DNA from: Mycogone perniciosa
Lineage: Eukaryota > Ascomycota > Sordariomycetes > Hypocreales > Hypocreaceae
Reading direction: 5' to 3'
Assembly: GCA_025331125.1 (NCBI GenBank)
Contig: JAOALB010000150.1
Span: 1 to 64,000, forward strand
Length of the DNA: 64,000 nucleotides
Made by a program: the position numbers and the translations under genes. Numbering within the stretch: position 1 is the first letter of the stretch; each line of letters opens with the position of its first letter. The notes beneath the pieces are model-generated. The model did no database searches. It worked only from the letters and a program-made list of their open reading frames with translations, and was not told the origin of the DNA. Positions 12,561 through 25,319 of the stretch are shown here, one piece after another.

Positions 12561-15500
12561 TTAATAATATAAAGGTTATTAAAGGCAGTAATAATATTAA
12601 GTTTTATATATACCTTTATATATCTTAAAGTATTAAAGGTCTTTTAAATTAATAGTAATAAATATTAATTTTTAATAATAATATTATTTAACTTTTAATA
12701 GTGTTAATAAATATAGATACTGCCTTTTAATTTTATAGTTAAAAGGAGGGGAGTAGTATATTATATTTATAATTTATAAATAAAGTATTTTATTAAATTA
12801 TTATTTAATTATTCTTTTATTATTTATAGTTTATAAAGTAAAAATAGCTTATTCTTTTAATATAAAAAGTCTTTTTTTAATAATATTTTAATTTATAGTT
12901 TTAAGCTTATTATAAAAAAAGTTTATTTACTATTTTTAGGAGGAAAGTATTATATAAGTTATATAGTCAATAAAGCAGTTTCTTTAAAATATCTAGTTCA
13001 CTAAACTTAAATTTCTTTACTGAAAATTTCTTTATCTTAATAACTATAATCTTTTTTAATTATATTAAAAAGTAGAGTTTATTAATAAAATTATATATTG
13101 CTTTTTATAATATTATTTTTATATTAATATAATCTCTTTACTTTATAAATGTTTATTTAAAGAATTTATTTAAAAGCTATAATAAATTAAAACCCATTAA
13201 TCTTTCAATTTTAATAGTTTAATTAATTTTTTTAAATTACTTTTATTATATAGATATATAATTAATAATAAAAAGTAATAAAGTTTATAGCTACTATTAT
13301 TTATATATTTACTATATTTAAATATACCTTTTAATTTTAAAGTTTAATTTAATTTTATAAAAGCAGTATATTAAAAAGTAGTAGTAGTAGCTTTAATAAC
13401 GGTTTTCTTTTTTATTATTAACTATAAATTATAAAAGCAGGTAATAGTTTTATCTATATTTAATTGAAAATTATTTATATTTATATCTTTTTATTATTAA
13501 TTTTATTATATATATAGGTTATATAATAATTTTAATTTAATGTTAAAATTTATAAAATATATAGCTTATAAGCTCTTTTTTAAATTAAATTATAGTCTTT
13601 TTTTCAAAGTATTTTTAATTAATAGTTATTAATATAATATAATTCTTTATTTAATTAAATTAAACTATACTTTATTTAAAGTATTTTTAACTATTAATTA
13701 TTAATAATATATATTCTTTATATTAGCTTTAATAAAGTTATTTTATATTTTAACTATTATTAAGGTTTATATAAAGTTAATTATATTTTTTGAAAAGTCA
13801 TAATCATAATAATAATAGGATTTAAAGGTAATAATTAACTTTTTCTAATTAATATTTAAATTATATTTCTTTAATTATAAAAGATTAAACATAATATATA
13901 TATTATTAAAGATATTTATAATAGATAAAAGTAAAGTTTTTTATAAAGGCTAATTATAGTTTATATAATAAAGAATTTTAAAGTTTTATTAACTATACTT
14001 TTATTAATAAAAAAAAGGTTTTTAATAAATAATAGTTATTAAATAATAATATTAAATTATTGAATAAAAGTATAGCTAATAAAAGTTTAAAGTATATAGC
14101 TATTATCTATTAAAGCTTTTATATTAATATAAATATTATATATAAAAAATAGTATAGTTTATATTAAAAGGGATTTACTATTTATAAATTTAAGTTTAAG
14201 GGTTTTTAATTAAAAAGGCAGCAGTAAATGCTTTTTAAAATAATAATATTATTTATAGTTAACCTTTATTTATAACTTTTAATAAAAGTTAATTTCCTTT
14301 TTAATTTATAAATTAAATTTATATTTTTAATAAATATAATTAATTAAATTAAAGTAAACTAAAAGTTAATAAAATAATATTATTATTATTTTTATTAATA
14401 TTCAAAAAAAAAATCTTATTTAAAGCAATTAAATATTATAAATAATATTAATTTACTATTAAACTTTAATTATCATATTTTATTAAACTATTTTATTATT
14501 AGCTTTAAAGTATTATTAAAATAAAATATAATTAATATAGTTAAATTTAATAATTTTAATTTTATATTTAATATAGATGTTTTTAATATATATTAAATTA
14601 CTTTTTTTATTATATCTTTTAAAGTTATAGTTTACTTTTTTATAATTAAAGTAAAATCCTAAAGCGATATATTCTTTATAAAAGATTTAAAGGTAAAGTA
14701 ATATAATATATATAATATTTAATTATATTAAGTTATTAATTAGCGTTAAAGTAATAGTCTAATTATTCTTTTAATTCTTTTATAAATATTAATAATATTA
14801 CTGCTATTATTAATAGCTTTATTAATACTAGCTTATTTAAATAATATAAAAAGTATTATAATAAATACTTTTTTAAAGTTTATTATAAATAGTTTAATAA
14901 AATTAATATTATTTAATAGAGTGTAATTTATTTAACTTAATTATTTAAATTCTTATAATATTAATAAAATTTTAAAAAACCTTTATTTTTAAAGCTTTTA
15001 TTATTTATTGAATAGTTATATTATATTTATTATTAAATATAAATAATTTTACTATAAGCTTTTAAAAGGGCTTATTTAATATATATAAATTCTTGAAAGA
15101 CCATAATACCTTTTAAAATAAATGAATTATTTTATATTATTTATTAAAATTAATAAAAAGTATTATATTAATCTTTTAATACTATTAAATAAAATTATTA
15201 AAACTTTTAATAATACTATTAAAGTTTTCTTATTATAATAAATATATATCTCTTTTTAAATGATTTATAATATATAAAAAGATTTTAAATTTAATTAAAA
15301 AGATTAATTAATTATTTATAAAGATAATATTCATTTTAAAGCGCTAATTAATATATTTTTATTAATATCTAATAATATATTTTTATTTCTTATTAAATTA
15401 TTTAAAGTTTTCAATTTAATAATAGTTAAATAAATTATTATTTTTAAAGTTTAATAGTAAAGCTATATTTAAAGCTTTAATTTAAACTTTAATTTATATT

Positions 15501-15933
15501 TTAAAATCTTTTATTTAAAGGTTTATTTCTATTCTTTTTATTAAACTAAACCTTTATTTATTATTTAATTAAAAAGAGAGACTTAATAATAAAAATTATT
15601 ATTTTTAATAATTATATTTATTAAATATATATAATTACTATTAATATTAGATTTTTATAAAGTTTTAAAAAGAAAAGGGAAAGGCATTAGCTTTATAGCT
15701 AAAACTATAATTTATTAGGCCAGGTTAAGCTATAGGGCAAGGTTTAAGGCATTTACATTTATCTCGCTTATAATTAGTTTCCTATAGGTATAGGGTTTAA
15801 AAGGTAAAGGTTAAGCTATAAAGGTATTATTATAGGTTTAAGAATAAAAGGGGATTTAAGGAAATTTATAGTTAGTTAAATATATACTTTATAATAATAT
15901 AGTTAAGTTAAAGGATAGTTTAAACTATTAGAG

Positions 15934-16101
15934 TATAAGAAGGCAGGTTAAAGTAAATATTATTATTATACCATAGAGAGTATAAAAACCTTAAGGCTTT
16001 ACAGAAAGCTATAGCTAGGAATATATTAAGGCCTAGTTATTTAACCGGAGCTTATATAACAAGGTATTAATATTATATTTTAGTTGGTGCTGTAATAATA
16101 G
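15934..16101 (-). repeat. 5' LTR of second element
   Basis: It is the direct repeat of 1778-1942 and abuts the right-hand part of the old element. The old element's homology resumes at about 16107, right after the duplicated TATAG. Confidence 0.75.
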
Positions 16102-18193
16102 TATAGTCTCCCTCCCTATAAATATATATAGGTTCTGCTTATATAGTTAAGGCAGTTAAAACTGCTTTAATAGCTATTTTATTATTAGCTTTATTTTATA
16201 TATAAAGTTATTTATATAAGTATAAATATATTTTATTTTACTATATATTTATAGTAATTCTTTTAAGTAAATAAAGGTAATATTTATTTAAATTATTTTT
16301 AAAATTACTATATATTAATAGTATATTTTTTACTTTTAATAATATAGTACTATATAGCAGCAGTTTATATTATAAAAGATTATTGTTATTTTTATAATTA
16401 CAGTTACTACTATTAATTTATTTTTTATTGCCTATAGTAATTTAATTAAAATATTAATAGTTAATTACAGTAATTATTTCTTTATTTCAAATATTATTAT
16501 CTTTACTTAACTTTATATAATTAAAGTTTAGGTTTTATTTTATTAAACTATTTAAATATAGTAAATATTTATTTACTTTATCCTTTTTAAAAATACTTTT
16601 AAAAGTTAAAGATTTAAACTTTTATTAATATCCTTTTTAGTTTATTATAAATATCTTTTTAAGTTATTTTAAATATTATTTACTTTTATTTTTATTAAGT
16701 TTATAAATAAAGCAGTTATTAATATAATATATAGTTTAATTAAATAAGATATAATTAATAGTCTTTAAAACTATATTAACCTTTTATTTAAGTTTTAATA
16801 TAAACTTTTAAAGTTTATTAATTTTTAGCTTTTATAAAGCTTTATAGTCTTTTAAAAAATATTTTAACTTTTTATAGTTATAATAAATAACTTTTACTTT
16901 TCTTTTTTAAATAATATTTAAATTTATTTAATTAAATTATTTATTATTAAAGTTAATAATATATTTTATTACTTTTTACTTTAATCTATATATTTTTAAT
17001 ACTTATAAATTTATTTAAATTATTATTTTCTTTTTATATTTAAATAAAGTTTATAAAATAATTTATTTATATTTATATACTTTTTAATAGATTTAATAAT
17101 ACTTTTTTTTAAAAGAATCTATCAATTTTCTTTTTAACTCTTAATTTAAATTTATTATACAAATATTTAATAAAAGTAAAGTTTTTTTATTTAACTTTAA
17201 AAGTATAATTCTTAAAGTATATACTATAGTTAAACTATTTTCCTTTTTAAATTAAATTTATAAATTTATTTTCTATAATATATTTTTATTAATATAATTA
17301 AAAATATTCTTTAACTTTTCTTTAAACTAATTATAGTTAATAAATATAAACTATATTTATTTATTAGCTTTACTTTTATTATTAAAGAAATCCCTTTAAA
17401 TAAATTTAAATTATTTTAAAGTATTCCTTTTAAGTTATTGAATAGTTAAAAAGACTTTATTAATTTTTATATTAAAACTAGTTAAAAGTAAATAAAATAA
17501 TTGCAGAATTAAATAAAAAATAGTTAAAGCCCTATAATACTTTTATTAAAATATTTAAAAGGTTATATTTTAAATAACTCCTTTAAATCTTTTAAAGGTT
17601 AATTCCCTTTATAGTTTAATATAAAGTTTAAGTTAAATATAGGCAGCATTTAATTTTATAAGTCTATAATAGTTATTTATTATTAATAAATTATTTAATT
17701 AAGTTTAGTGTTTTTTATAATTAAATATTAATTATATTACTTTTATTTTATATAGTTAACTTTTATATATTAAAAGGCTTTTTTTATATAAATATATAGT
17801 TATTTTATTTTATTAACTTTATCTTTATCTTTATTTTTACTTATATTATTATCTTTATTATTATTTTACCTTTAGTGAAAAAGTAAAATAAAAGGTAAAG
17901 TATTAAAGTTATTAAAAGAGGATACTGCAGTAAATATATTTATCATATTATTTAAAAATTTTAATAGCCTTTTAAATAAAAGTCGTTAATATATAATAAT
18001 CTAAGTTAATTTTTAAAGGATAAATTAAAGTTTATAGGTTTATATTAATAAAAAGGTTAAAGATAAATATTAAATAAGGTAATATAATTATAATTGTATA
18101 AAATAAACAGTTTTTATAAATATAATTTATCAATAACTATTTAAATAACTATATTAAATAAATAATAAGCTAGTTATATATATATAAAAGAGA
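16102..18193 (-). mobile_element. Old Ty3/Gypsy element, proximal part (minus strand)
   Basis: Read on the minus strand from 18193 downward, this aligns with about 3017-5090 of the nested element: the last 202 bp of an LTR (17992-18193), the conserved post-LTR block tattaacgactttt, then the gag region. The matching continuation is at 1777-1. The LTR lacks its first half, so the element is truncated at 18193, which is also the edge of the AT-rich block. Confidence 0.82.
17992..18193 (-). repeat. Truncated 5' LTR of the old Gypsy element
   Basis: It is homologous to 3017-3218. On the minus strand it ends GATTATTATA and is followed by TATTAACGACTTTT, as in the nested copy. The first 200 bp of the LTR are missing. 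Confidence 0.75.
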
Positions 18194-18613
18194 CTATGGG
18201 TCATCTTATATGCATCTCACCATCAATCTCCTGTGACATTTCCTTTAGCAATCAGTACACATTTCAGGTTGCTATAATATTAAATGAATAAATGATATTA
18301 AAAATAGAAGAAAAGGACCAATATTTTTTCAGGTATAAGGAACTATAACATTAAACGACTATGTAGTGCAATGTAGGGGCAAAGAATATAACATCGAGAA
18401 TCATGAAATTATATTGTAGAGCAGTCAGCGAAAGCAAACGACCCGCATCCGTCACTTTAGAAGTGAATTCATTGCCAGTATTTTCCACCTTTAGAATCAA
18501 CAGAATTAACCGGATATTAGTTAATTAATAAAAACAGTGCAAGAGCTGACTCCATATCAGCTAATACCAATAGGACTATATGGTCTGCTCAAAGTGCTGT
18601 CCTAACTTCAAAC

Positions 18614-21600
18614 TCATTTCTTCTGCCGTAGCAACTTGCACGTCCGTTTCCCTCTTACCATCTTCAATAACAGCCAGGCCAATAATCGATATATAACCGT
18701 GCATAGTGCCATTAATATCAGGCTTACCACAGGGTAGTCATCAAGTTTATAGAGTTATAGAACCTTATCACCCGTCTGAAGCGGACACGTTCCATCCTGA
18801 ATAGATCCTCCTAGCAAGTAAAGCTAAGACCTTGAAGTGAGTAATACGCCAAAGCACGAGTTTGGTATCAAATAGGGGATAGGTAGTTAAAGTATCGAAA
18901 CAGTGTAGGCATATTGATGGAGAGAATACCGGCTATACTGTTAGCCACAACCAGCAAGACACCCATAAAGTTAACAGCAAAGCCGGTATATAAGAAGAGT
19001 GAATTAAATATTATGCCGAGGCTTTCGCCGCACAACAAACCACTGAAACAAACGAATACGGCGACAAAATAAACAGTCGCCGTGCGGGATAGCCCAATAA
19101 CAAGAACTGAAAGCATACCGAAAAGTAATGCGTTGAAGATCTCAGTAGGAAGTTCTAGGATCGAGTATGAAGCCAGAAAAGCATCCACGCCGTAAATATC
19201 GTCATCATTCTCTCTATAAAATACGTCACGCTCGCTAGGATACACGGCAAGGTTGTTGAGCATGCCGATGATATAGAATCCGCCAATTTGCTGGAAGTAG
19301 CCCATTCGTGTTTGTATGGAGACATAATCATGGCCTAGTGGAGCGAGGAAAAGAGTGAAGATGAGGGCGGCACCGCTGGACTGCATCACTCGAGCGATAA
19401 TCAGCCGAGGTTGCCGGCGAGTGTTGATTATAGATCGTTGAAGTAGCGACGGCAATGAATTGTAGAAGGGTGGTTGTTTGCGTATGAGTGCGCTAAGCTC
19501 CGCGGGAGTTTCAAGATGGACTTTTATAAATGGTTTGATTAGAGCTGCGTGGTCTCCGGTAGCCTGATCATCTAGGAGAGGTCCAGGATTGACAGCCGCT
19601 TGAGAACCATGCTTTATAGAGTCACTGGATTCCCTATAGGATCCCATAGCACCTCTTGAACTGGGCAAATCTTTACTGAATCTGCCTAAGGTTTCGTCGG
19701 TATACTCGTTCTAAAGCTTGATCAGTCTCTAAACCCTCTTTCGGCTCTCTGCCTCTCCATGGTTGAGTTCAATCGTGATCATGTCCAAGGCGACATCAGC
19801 AGGGTTCGTATGCAGAGGGCATCCGTAGCCACGATTATGGAAATATCCATTCATATCTTTAGCAGGGCCGAAATACGCGGGTATACCTCCGCGCGCAAGG
19901 AGTAGCACATTGCCAAAATGCTCAAACAAGTCGGAGCGAGCTTGATGAACCGCCATAATAACTGTTCGTCCTTCATTAGCTAGGGCTTGAAGAACTTCGA
20001 TGATGGAATTGGCGGTGAACGCATCAAGCCCCGAGGTAGGCTCGTCAATCAGCAGGACATAGGGATCCGCAAGGATCTGAACGGCAATAGAGACACGGCG
20101 TTTCTCATCACCTGAGATACCCTTAATGAATTCGTTTCCAATGAGATTATTGGCACAATCCTTCAAGCCCATTTTCTATAATATTTCCTCAACGCGCCGG
20201 TATTTCTCTCCGGTGCTCATAGAGTATGGCAGACGTAATGCAGCTGAATACCGAAGGGTTTCTCGGACAGTCAATATAGGCAGCAGCGCATGGTCGTCCT
20301 GATGGATATAGGAGCAGATAGATTTTGTGACTGTTTCAGGCGGTTCGATGCCATTCAGCAGCAGCTTGCCCAAAAGGTGGTATTTTGTATTAAGGGAATT
20401 ATACAGCCTGAGTCCCACGGCATTAAGAAGAGATGTCTTTCCACTTCCTGAAGGACCAATGATGACATTCAACATGCCAGGTTGGAATGTGGTGGTAATA
20501 GAATGCAGTATAGTTTTGTGTATAGACTTCTTTCCCACAAGGGACGTTTTTGCTACTTAAAGAGCCAGCTGGTCAAGGCTGACAGCAATGGTTGGCCTTT
20601 CGTGCCTGGATTGTGTATCTGTGTTCTCTTTCCCAGGGAGAAAATTGGTATCCAGAGTGCGAGCACGAGAAACAGTCATCTCCACCTTTAGATACCGGAG
20701 CCCAGCGATTGAAAGACCAATGTGGAGGACAACAAAGGCAATCATGCAAGCAATAGGGCGGCCGATCCATTTGTGAGAAAACCCTAGCGACCTTAGGATA
20801 TATCCGCTTGTGTATTGAACACATGCAGGATTTAATGGGCCGCCAGTCGTAGAAACCTCCCTCAAATTCGTTGGCAGCGTAGGCGCTGAAAGTGTAAAAC
20901 TGCATAAAGTCAGACGAGTCACCGGTAAGAAGGGTTAGCCAACGTCACTGACCATGAATGCAATCCACCTCACCCATCTAACCCATACCGGAATCGTGTA
21001 GACCTAGATAATCATGCCGGCGCAAAGACTCTGGATAGTATATACCAAACCGGCAATCAGACTCGCCCCTGCGAAATGGCGAATCACAACCACATAAAGT
21101 ATTGCTAGGGTGACGGCAATAAAATAGTTCAGTAAGGTTATTGCGAAGAAGATGAAAAACTTTAAAGCATCACGCTCAAGCCCAGTCATAAAGTAAAGCA
21201 ACACCGAGAATATAAGTGGCACAGGTAAGTCCTCTGTCGGCAATCTTGCCAATCGTTGGGAAAGGATAAATGCCGTCAGATTGACACAGCCCTCTGAAAA
21301 TTCTCGGTCAAAGACTGGCATATCCAAGCTCACTCGATAGGCCTCAAACATAAGAATGATGTATGCTTGTAGCGTTGCAGCAACATATAAACAGCCCTGC
21401 CGTGACTTGATTCCGGCTTGGTCACGGCCAAGATCGTAAAACAAGTAGCCTGCCGTAATACCAATCAGAATTGCCTCTACAATACAGGCAGACATTCCCA
21501 GAGGGTCCCGATAGGTAACTTTCAAGGTTCTGCTAGTCAAGGCGCGTAGCTGGGTAAGCAAGCTTGCTTTTATTATTCCACCCTGTTGTCTTGTATGGTT

Positions 21601-22740
21601 GGCATATGAGAGATCGTCTAGAAGTGGAAATCGATTTGCGCTTTCGAATGACTAATCAGCCTTCAAGTGGTTGACACGAACACTACTCTCCTCTTCAAGC
21701 CGAGGAGACCTGGGGTCAATAGCTGTCATATCTACTATGAAGTCAGCTGGGTTCACGAAGGGTGGAACCTTATAGCCCTGGCTCTCAAACCAAGGAAGAG
21801 ATATGGCAATGGGACCTGAATACAAGACGTTTCCCTTTGTCAAAACAATAAGGTTGTCAAAAAGATCCCATATCTCTGATCGTGGCTGGTGGATTGTGGT
21901 AATGATGACACGACCTTTCCGAGTCGGGTTTTTAAGCGTGCGGATAATTTGAAGAGCACTTGCTGCATCGAGGCCTGATGTGGGCTCATCAAGGAATAAT
22001 ACAGACGGGTTTGCAAGTAGCTGAACTCCAATGCCGACGCGCCCTTTTTCACCTCCAGAGCAACCTCGATTTTGACTGTTTCCGATCTGATTGTTTGCAC
22101 AGTCCTGCAAGTACAGCTCACAAATAACCTTTTTAACGACCCTGAGACGCTGGTGGACTGGTGTTAATGGAAGTCGCAATTCGGCGGCGTATTGAAGTGT
22201 TTCTCGTACAGTAAGTGTAGGGAGCAGAATGTCTTGCTGGATCACGTAGGCGTGCCTAATGTTGTGAATGCCTGTCTTGGCGTTAAAGGTCGTTACACCT
22301 TTGCAACTCAACCTTGAGTTCGTCACTCGCTTAGAAATGGTGTCCAGAAGGGTCGTCTTGCCTGATCCACTGCCTCCGATGATGGCGATAAGCGAACCGG
22401 GTTGGATGTCTGCTGTGACGGAGTGGAGAAGAGTTTGGTTGAAAGAGTCTTTGTTCTTGTCAGACCGGAAGCATAATAGATCTGGGTATATTGCTGGTTC
22501 CAGCCAGGACGGCGTTGTGCTGATGGAGACAGAGAGGTTACGGATTGCGATTTTGACAGGCTCAACATCATCAAATATGAGGTTTCCGACTCCAATTGGC
22601 GATAATTGGCCACTTTCTCCATTGTCCCCAGCCATGGACTGGTCTATGATCACGTCGGTTGAGTTCATCTGGTTGTTGTAAACGGCCTTGGCCATAGGGG
22701 ACAGCTTGTCCATTGCAGCTGCGCCGCCAAGATTTCGCAA
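18614..22740 (-). pseudogene. Full-size ABCG (white/YOL075C-type) transporter pseudogene
   Basis: Two nucleotide-binding/transmembrane halves are encoded in one gene of about 1355 codons, like the full-size fungal ABCG exporters typified by yeast YOL075C. NBD1 (22740-21655) has Walker A GGSGSGKTT, signature SGGEKGR and Walker B LFLDEPTSGLD. TMD1 runs to about 20560. NBD2 (20538-19729) has GPSGSGKTS, a damaged signature ISGDEKRR and LLIDEPTSGLD. TMD2 ends with a plausible natural stop at 18614. A 53-nt intron (20900-20952) is recognisable. Lesions are TAG at 21652, 21004, 20176, 19729 and 19711, TAA at 20557, TGA at 18868, a TAG near 18810, and frameshifts near 20840 and 18800. Most stops are explained by C-to-T of CAG, CAA or CGA on the coding strand. 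It lies beside the RIP block. Separate small genes are unlikely because the frames run on. Confidence 0.9.
20900..20952 (-). other. Relic intron in ABCG pseudogene
   Basis: The minus strand reads GTCAGT ... GGCTAAC ... ATGCAG over 53 nt. Removing it joins IAFMV to FYTFSAYAANEF, the expected transmembrane-to-extracellular-loop transition of this family. Confidence 0.7.
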
Positions 22741-24261
22741 TTGCTGTCTGGCGACAAACCCTATTATAAGATTCGATCCCCAGATAATAGGGGGTTAGGC
22801 AGCCCCAAAATGGGGATACCCAAGAATATCTCCCATAGAAGTAAAAGGAGCCATTAAGGATAGCGTTCCTTCCCTGGTAAGGAATGTCTTGAAATGCTCA
22901 GATTAGCTGAGACAACAGAAACCATATACTAGCCCTGAATTTACTTTCTCCGTTAAACCCAAGATCTACTCCCCCCTTAACGTACCCTCAAGTACTAAAG
23001 GGCTTTTGATTGGCTAAATCTAGCTTAGAAGCACTAAAGTATGAATCGCTCAAGGGGCGGACTATATTAGTTCTACTGTTTTTTATTCATTTGCTCACCA
23101 TTTCAATGTAGATAATCAAGGATACTAGTCGTAGAGAATCACATAACTATCGTTTTAATATTGATAAGGCACGTCCGAGGTAGACCCGGCTGTCTCAACC
23201 AAGAACTTATAAGAAAATTTAAGGTACTTGTTTATATAGCTAAAACAGTGCATAATACAAGTACTAACAATCTAGCTTAGTACAGAGCACAAATGGCTCC
23301 ATCACATTTATAATAACCCCACTCTATAATATGGAGTAGCCCCTCGCAACCTCAGGCTATTCAAGTTTATCTCAGAAAGGTTTCCGGCTTCGTGACTCGG
23401 CTTCGTGACTCGGCTTCGTGACTTAGCTTCTCTAATATATAGGCCCCGGCAGCCTATATAGCTTGCCGAGGTATATTTTTTTAGATAGTGTATCTTCTTG
23501 GTCGGCCAGCAGCTGTCGTGGTTGTTTATCTCTTGGAATATAGCTCTCGAACTAAGCCGCGTTGAGGTGCTATGGGGCGAGTACATCAGATGTGGCTTAT
23601 GAACATCAAAGAGATTTTGTAATAAACGGTTCGCGCTTGTAGCAATCGATTCGCCCTGCGCGAGGTTTCAGGTCAAAGGTTCTCCCGGCCTAAACGCCTT
23701 TATATATATATACCTCAACGTGACGTTTATACAGGATCACCATCCCTACTATTGCGATATACTCCAGTACTTACTTATACTTCGTAAAGAGTACTCCTAG
23801 TGCCATAGATAGCAAGCTATCTAATCACCGCCGCCCCGCTACTTACTCCTAGACTAAGCTGAATCATTACCTGCAAAGGACAAAGAAAACACCTCTCAGC
23901 TCCCTGCTTAATGTTTCGGACTTCAAGTAAGGATATACATCCATCTGGCCAAAATTGATCCAGAATATACTTAGTTGTACGGACTACATTTCCCTGGCGT
24001 AGGAACAGTGACTGGGATCAAGGCTCTCGGGACAAGACAGGTCTTGGCCTTTACTCTTCCCCCTGACCTACAATGCCCCCATACCGCAGTGTCTGCCAAT
24101 ACTCCCCAGCCCAATAACTTCTCAGTTCGACGTAAAGAAACTCATCAAGTCATTTCATATATTCCCAAGCATTCAACTTTTTGCTGCAGCTATAAGGACT
24201 TTCCACGACTTTAACCATAATCTCGGATATAGAATCACCCTCTCATTCAAACAACGGCACC
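22741..24261. other. Intergenic, no gene recognised
   Basis: About 1.5 kb of mixed-composition DNA separates the ABCG pseudogene from the sterol reductase pseudogene. The only ORF of note (minus, 23308-23586) resembles nothing I know. A perfect 13-bp triplication sits at 23385-23423. Confidence 0.6.
23385..23423. repeat. 13-bp unit in three tandem copies
   Basis: The unit cggcttcgtgact is repeated three times without mismatch. No function is apparent; simple slippage expansion is the likely origin. Confidence 0.9.
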
Positions 24262-25043
24262 ATGAGAAAGCGCCAAACCATCAAGTCTCGTCTGTTCGAC
24301 AACCCGCCACTTCCCAACAAACTTACCTGGGAGCGAACAGGCGACGGCCGGTCCTGGATAAGCTCCCTCATCGCTTCATTGCCCGGGGCTTTAGCACCAC
24401 TTTCATCTCTATGCGTCTTTATTACCTTCTCTCAGTTCAACGCATATCTCTCGGAGTTTTTGGCGGCCAGTATCAGGGAGGGTTTTTGGCCTTTGCTCAA
24501 GGCTTATGGTCCGCAGCTCAGCCTCAAGGGCACGATTGCGTGGACGAGCTGGATTGCTCTGCAGGCCGCTTTGTTCCAGTGGTTACCAGGCCCAATCAAC
24601 ACTGGCCAACCTACTCCAGCAGGCCATGTACTTACGTACCGCACAAATGGGCTTTATGCCTGGATTGTTACTCACGCTCTCTACGCAGCTTTTTGCTGGT
24701 TCGGACTACTAGACCCTGGTTTTATACCCCGAAATTAGAGCGGCTTGTTTGCGGCAATGAACTTGTCCGGGTTTGTTGTCTCGTCGTTTGCATATTTGAA
24801 GGCACATCTAATGCCTACTCATCCCGATGATCGAAAGCTCAGTAGTGCGTTACATCCTGGATGACGAGATGGTTGATACAACCACCCAGCTAACCATGCG
24901 GGTGCCACGAGTAGGCTCCGCAATTTATGATTTCTACATGGGCATCGAACTCAATCCAAGAATTGGGAAGAACTTTGACTTCAAACTATTCAGTAACGGC
25001 AGGCCCGGTATGCATACTTAGACCTTAATGTATGTGCCAAATG
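24262..25043 (+). pseudogene. DHCR7-like sterol delta-7 reductase, truncated pseudogene
   Basis: The reading starts at ATG 24262 and gives the first half of an ERG4/ERG24/DHCR7-family membrane reductase. The block TPAGHVLTYRTNGLYAW and, after a 73-nt intron (24842-24914), YMGIELNPRIGKNFDFKLF with NGRPGM, are closest to 7-dehydrocholesterol reductases as I know them. The family reduces sterol ring double bonds with NADPH in the ER. TAG codons at 24736-24738 and near 25019 each replace an expected Trp (TGG to TAG, a G-to-A change). Homology stops soon after NGRPGM, so the C-terminal catalytic half is missing; a retroposon-like repeat starts about 45 bases on. An ERG24 or ERG4 paralogue is the alternative. 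Confidence 0.82.
24842..24914 (+). other. Intron of DHCR7-like pseudogene
   Basis: GTAGTG ... CAGCTAACC ... GAGTAG, 73 nt. Removing it joins DDRKLS to SAIYDFYMG in frame, as in homologues. Intact splice sites show that the gene once worked. Confidence 0.75.
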
Positions 25044-25084
25044 AACATTCATTCACATGGCCTCTCACATTCTCTATTCTTTTT

Positions 25085-25165
25085 TTCTTTTTTTTCTTTT
25101 TTTATTACTATTTACGACCACTCTATATCTAGGTACATCAGCCTCTCTCGGGCAATAGGTCGGTA
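25085..25165 (-). repeat. Retroposon-like 3' end, copy A
   Basis: Shares tatttacgacc, a tatct core and cgggcaata-ggtcggt, in the same order and orientation, with 40438-40535. On the minus strand the shared block ends in an A-rich tail (the T-rich run at 25085-25110), as in 5'-truncated LINE or SINE copies. It lies between the two decayed sterol reductase genes. Confidence 0.5.
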
Positions 25166-25319
25166 GGAGCCAGGGTGTAAGACTCTGTTCGCTACATTTC
25201 GCTGGACAAAGGAAACTTCTTGTGCTTTCTCAATCTATGTTTTGTAGTGGGGGTCCGTACAGGTTCGCCTCTTCCACTAGGCTCTGGAAGGCCTGGAACC
25301 CTTTAGATCCTAATAGGTA

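Larger units (their letters stand above)
1778..16101 (-). mobile_element. Second Gypsy-type LTR retrotransposon, split by a nested element
   Basis: It is bounded by direct repeats of about 165 bp (1778-1942 and 15934-16101) flanked by the 5-bp duplication TATAG at 1773-1777 and 16102-16106; ends are certain to within a few bases. A purine-rich tract (RC of 1943-1955, with seven Gs) lies beside the left repeat, as expected for a polypurine tract next to the 3' LTR of a minus-strand element. RT remnants lie near 12300-12560 on the minus strand. Without the nested 7.68-kb insertion (2816-10495) it is about 6.6 kb. Confidence 0.77.
1..18193. other. AT-rich, RIP-degraded repeat block
   Basis: The block is almost entirely A/T, with no ORF long enough to be a gene. 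Recognisable Gypsy polymerase motifs survive only when stop codons are read through, and homologous copies inside the block differ mainly by C/T and G/A transitions. This is the expected footprint of repeat-induced point mutation, a premeiotic process of Pezizomycotina that mutates duplicated DNA. The right edge is sharp: at about 18193 the sequence changes to mixed-composition DNA. GC-richer patches (about 5000-6300 and 9400-10080) lie in the youngest nested element. Confidence 0.93.

Noticed and set aside
1..18193. AT-rich block as mitochondrial insertion or point centromere
   Set aside because: LTRs, target duplications and Gypsy polymerase motifs explain it; no mitochondrial gene reading was found.
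20327..20776. Plus-strand ORFs opposite the ABCG pseudogene
   Set aside because: They are antisense shadows of a clear minus-strand coding sequence.
18868..22740. Six separate small transporter genes
   Set aside because: The pieces are consecutive parts of one ABCG protein, mostly in one frame and separated by single stop codons.
23385..23423. CRISPR-like direct repeats
   Set aside because: Three head-to-tail 13-mers without spacers in a eukaryotic genome are a simple tandem repeat.
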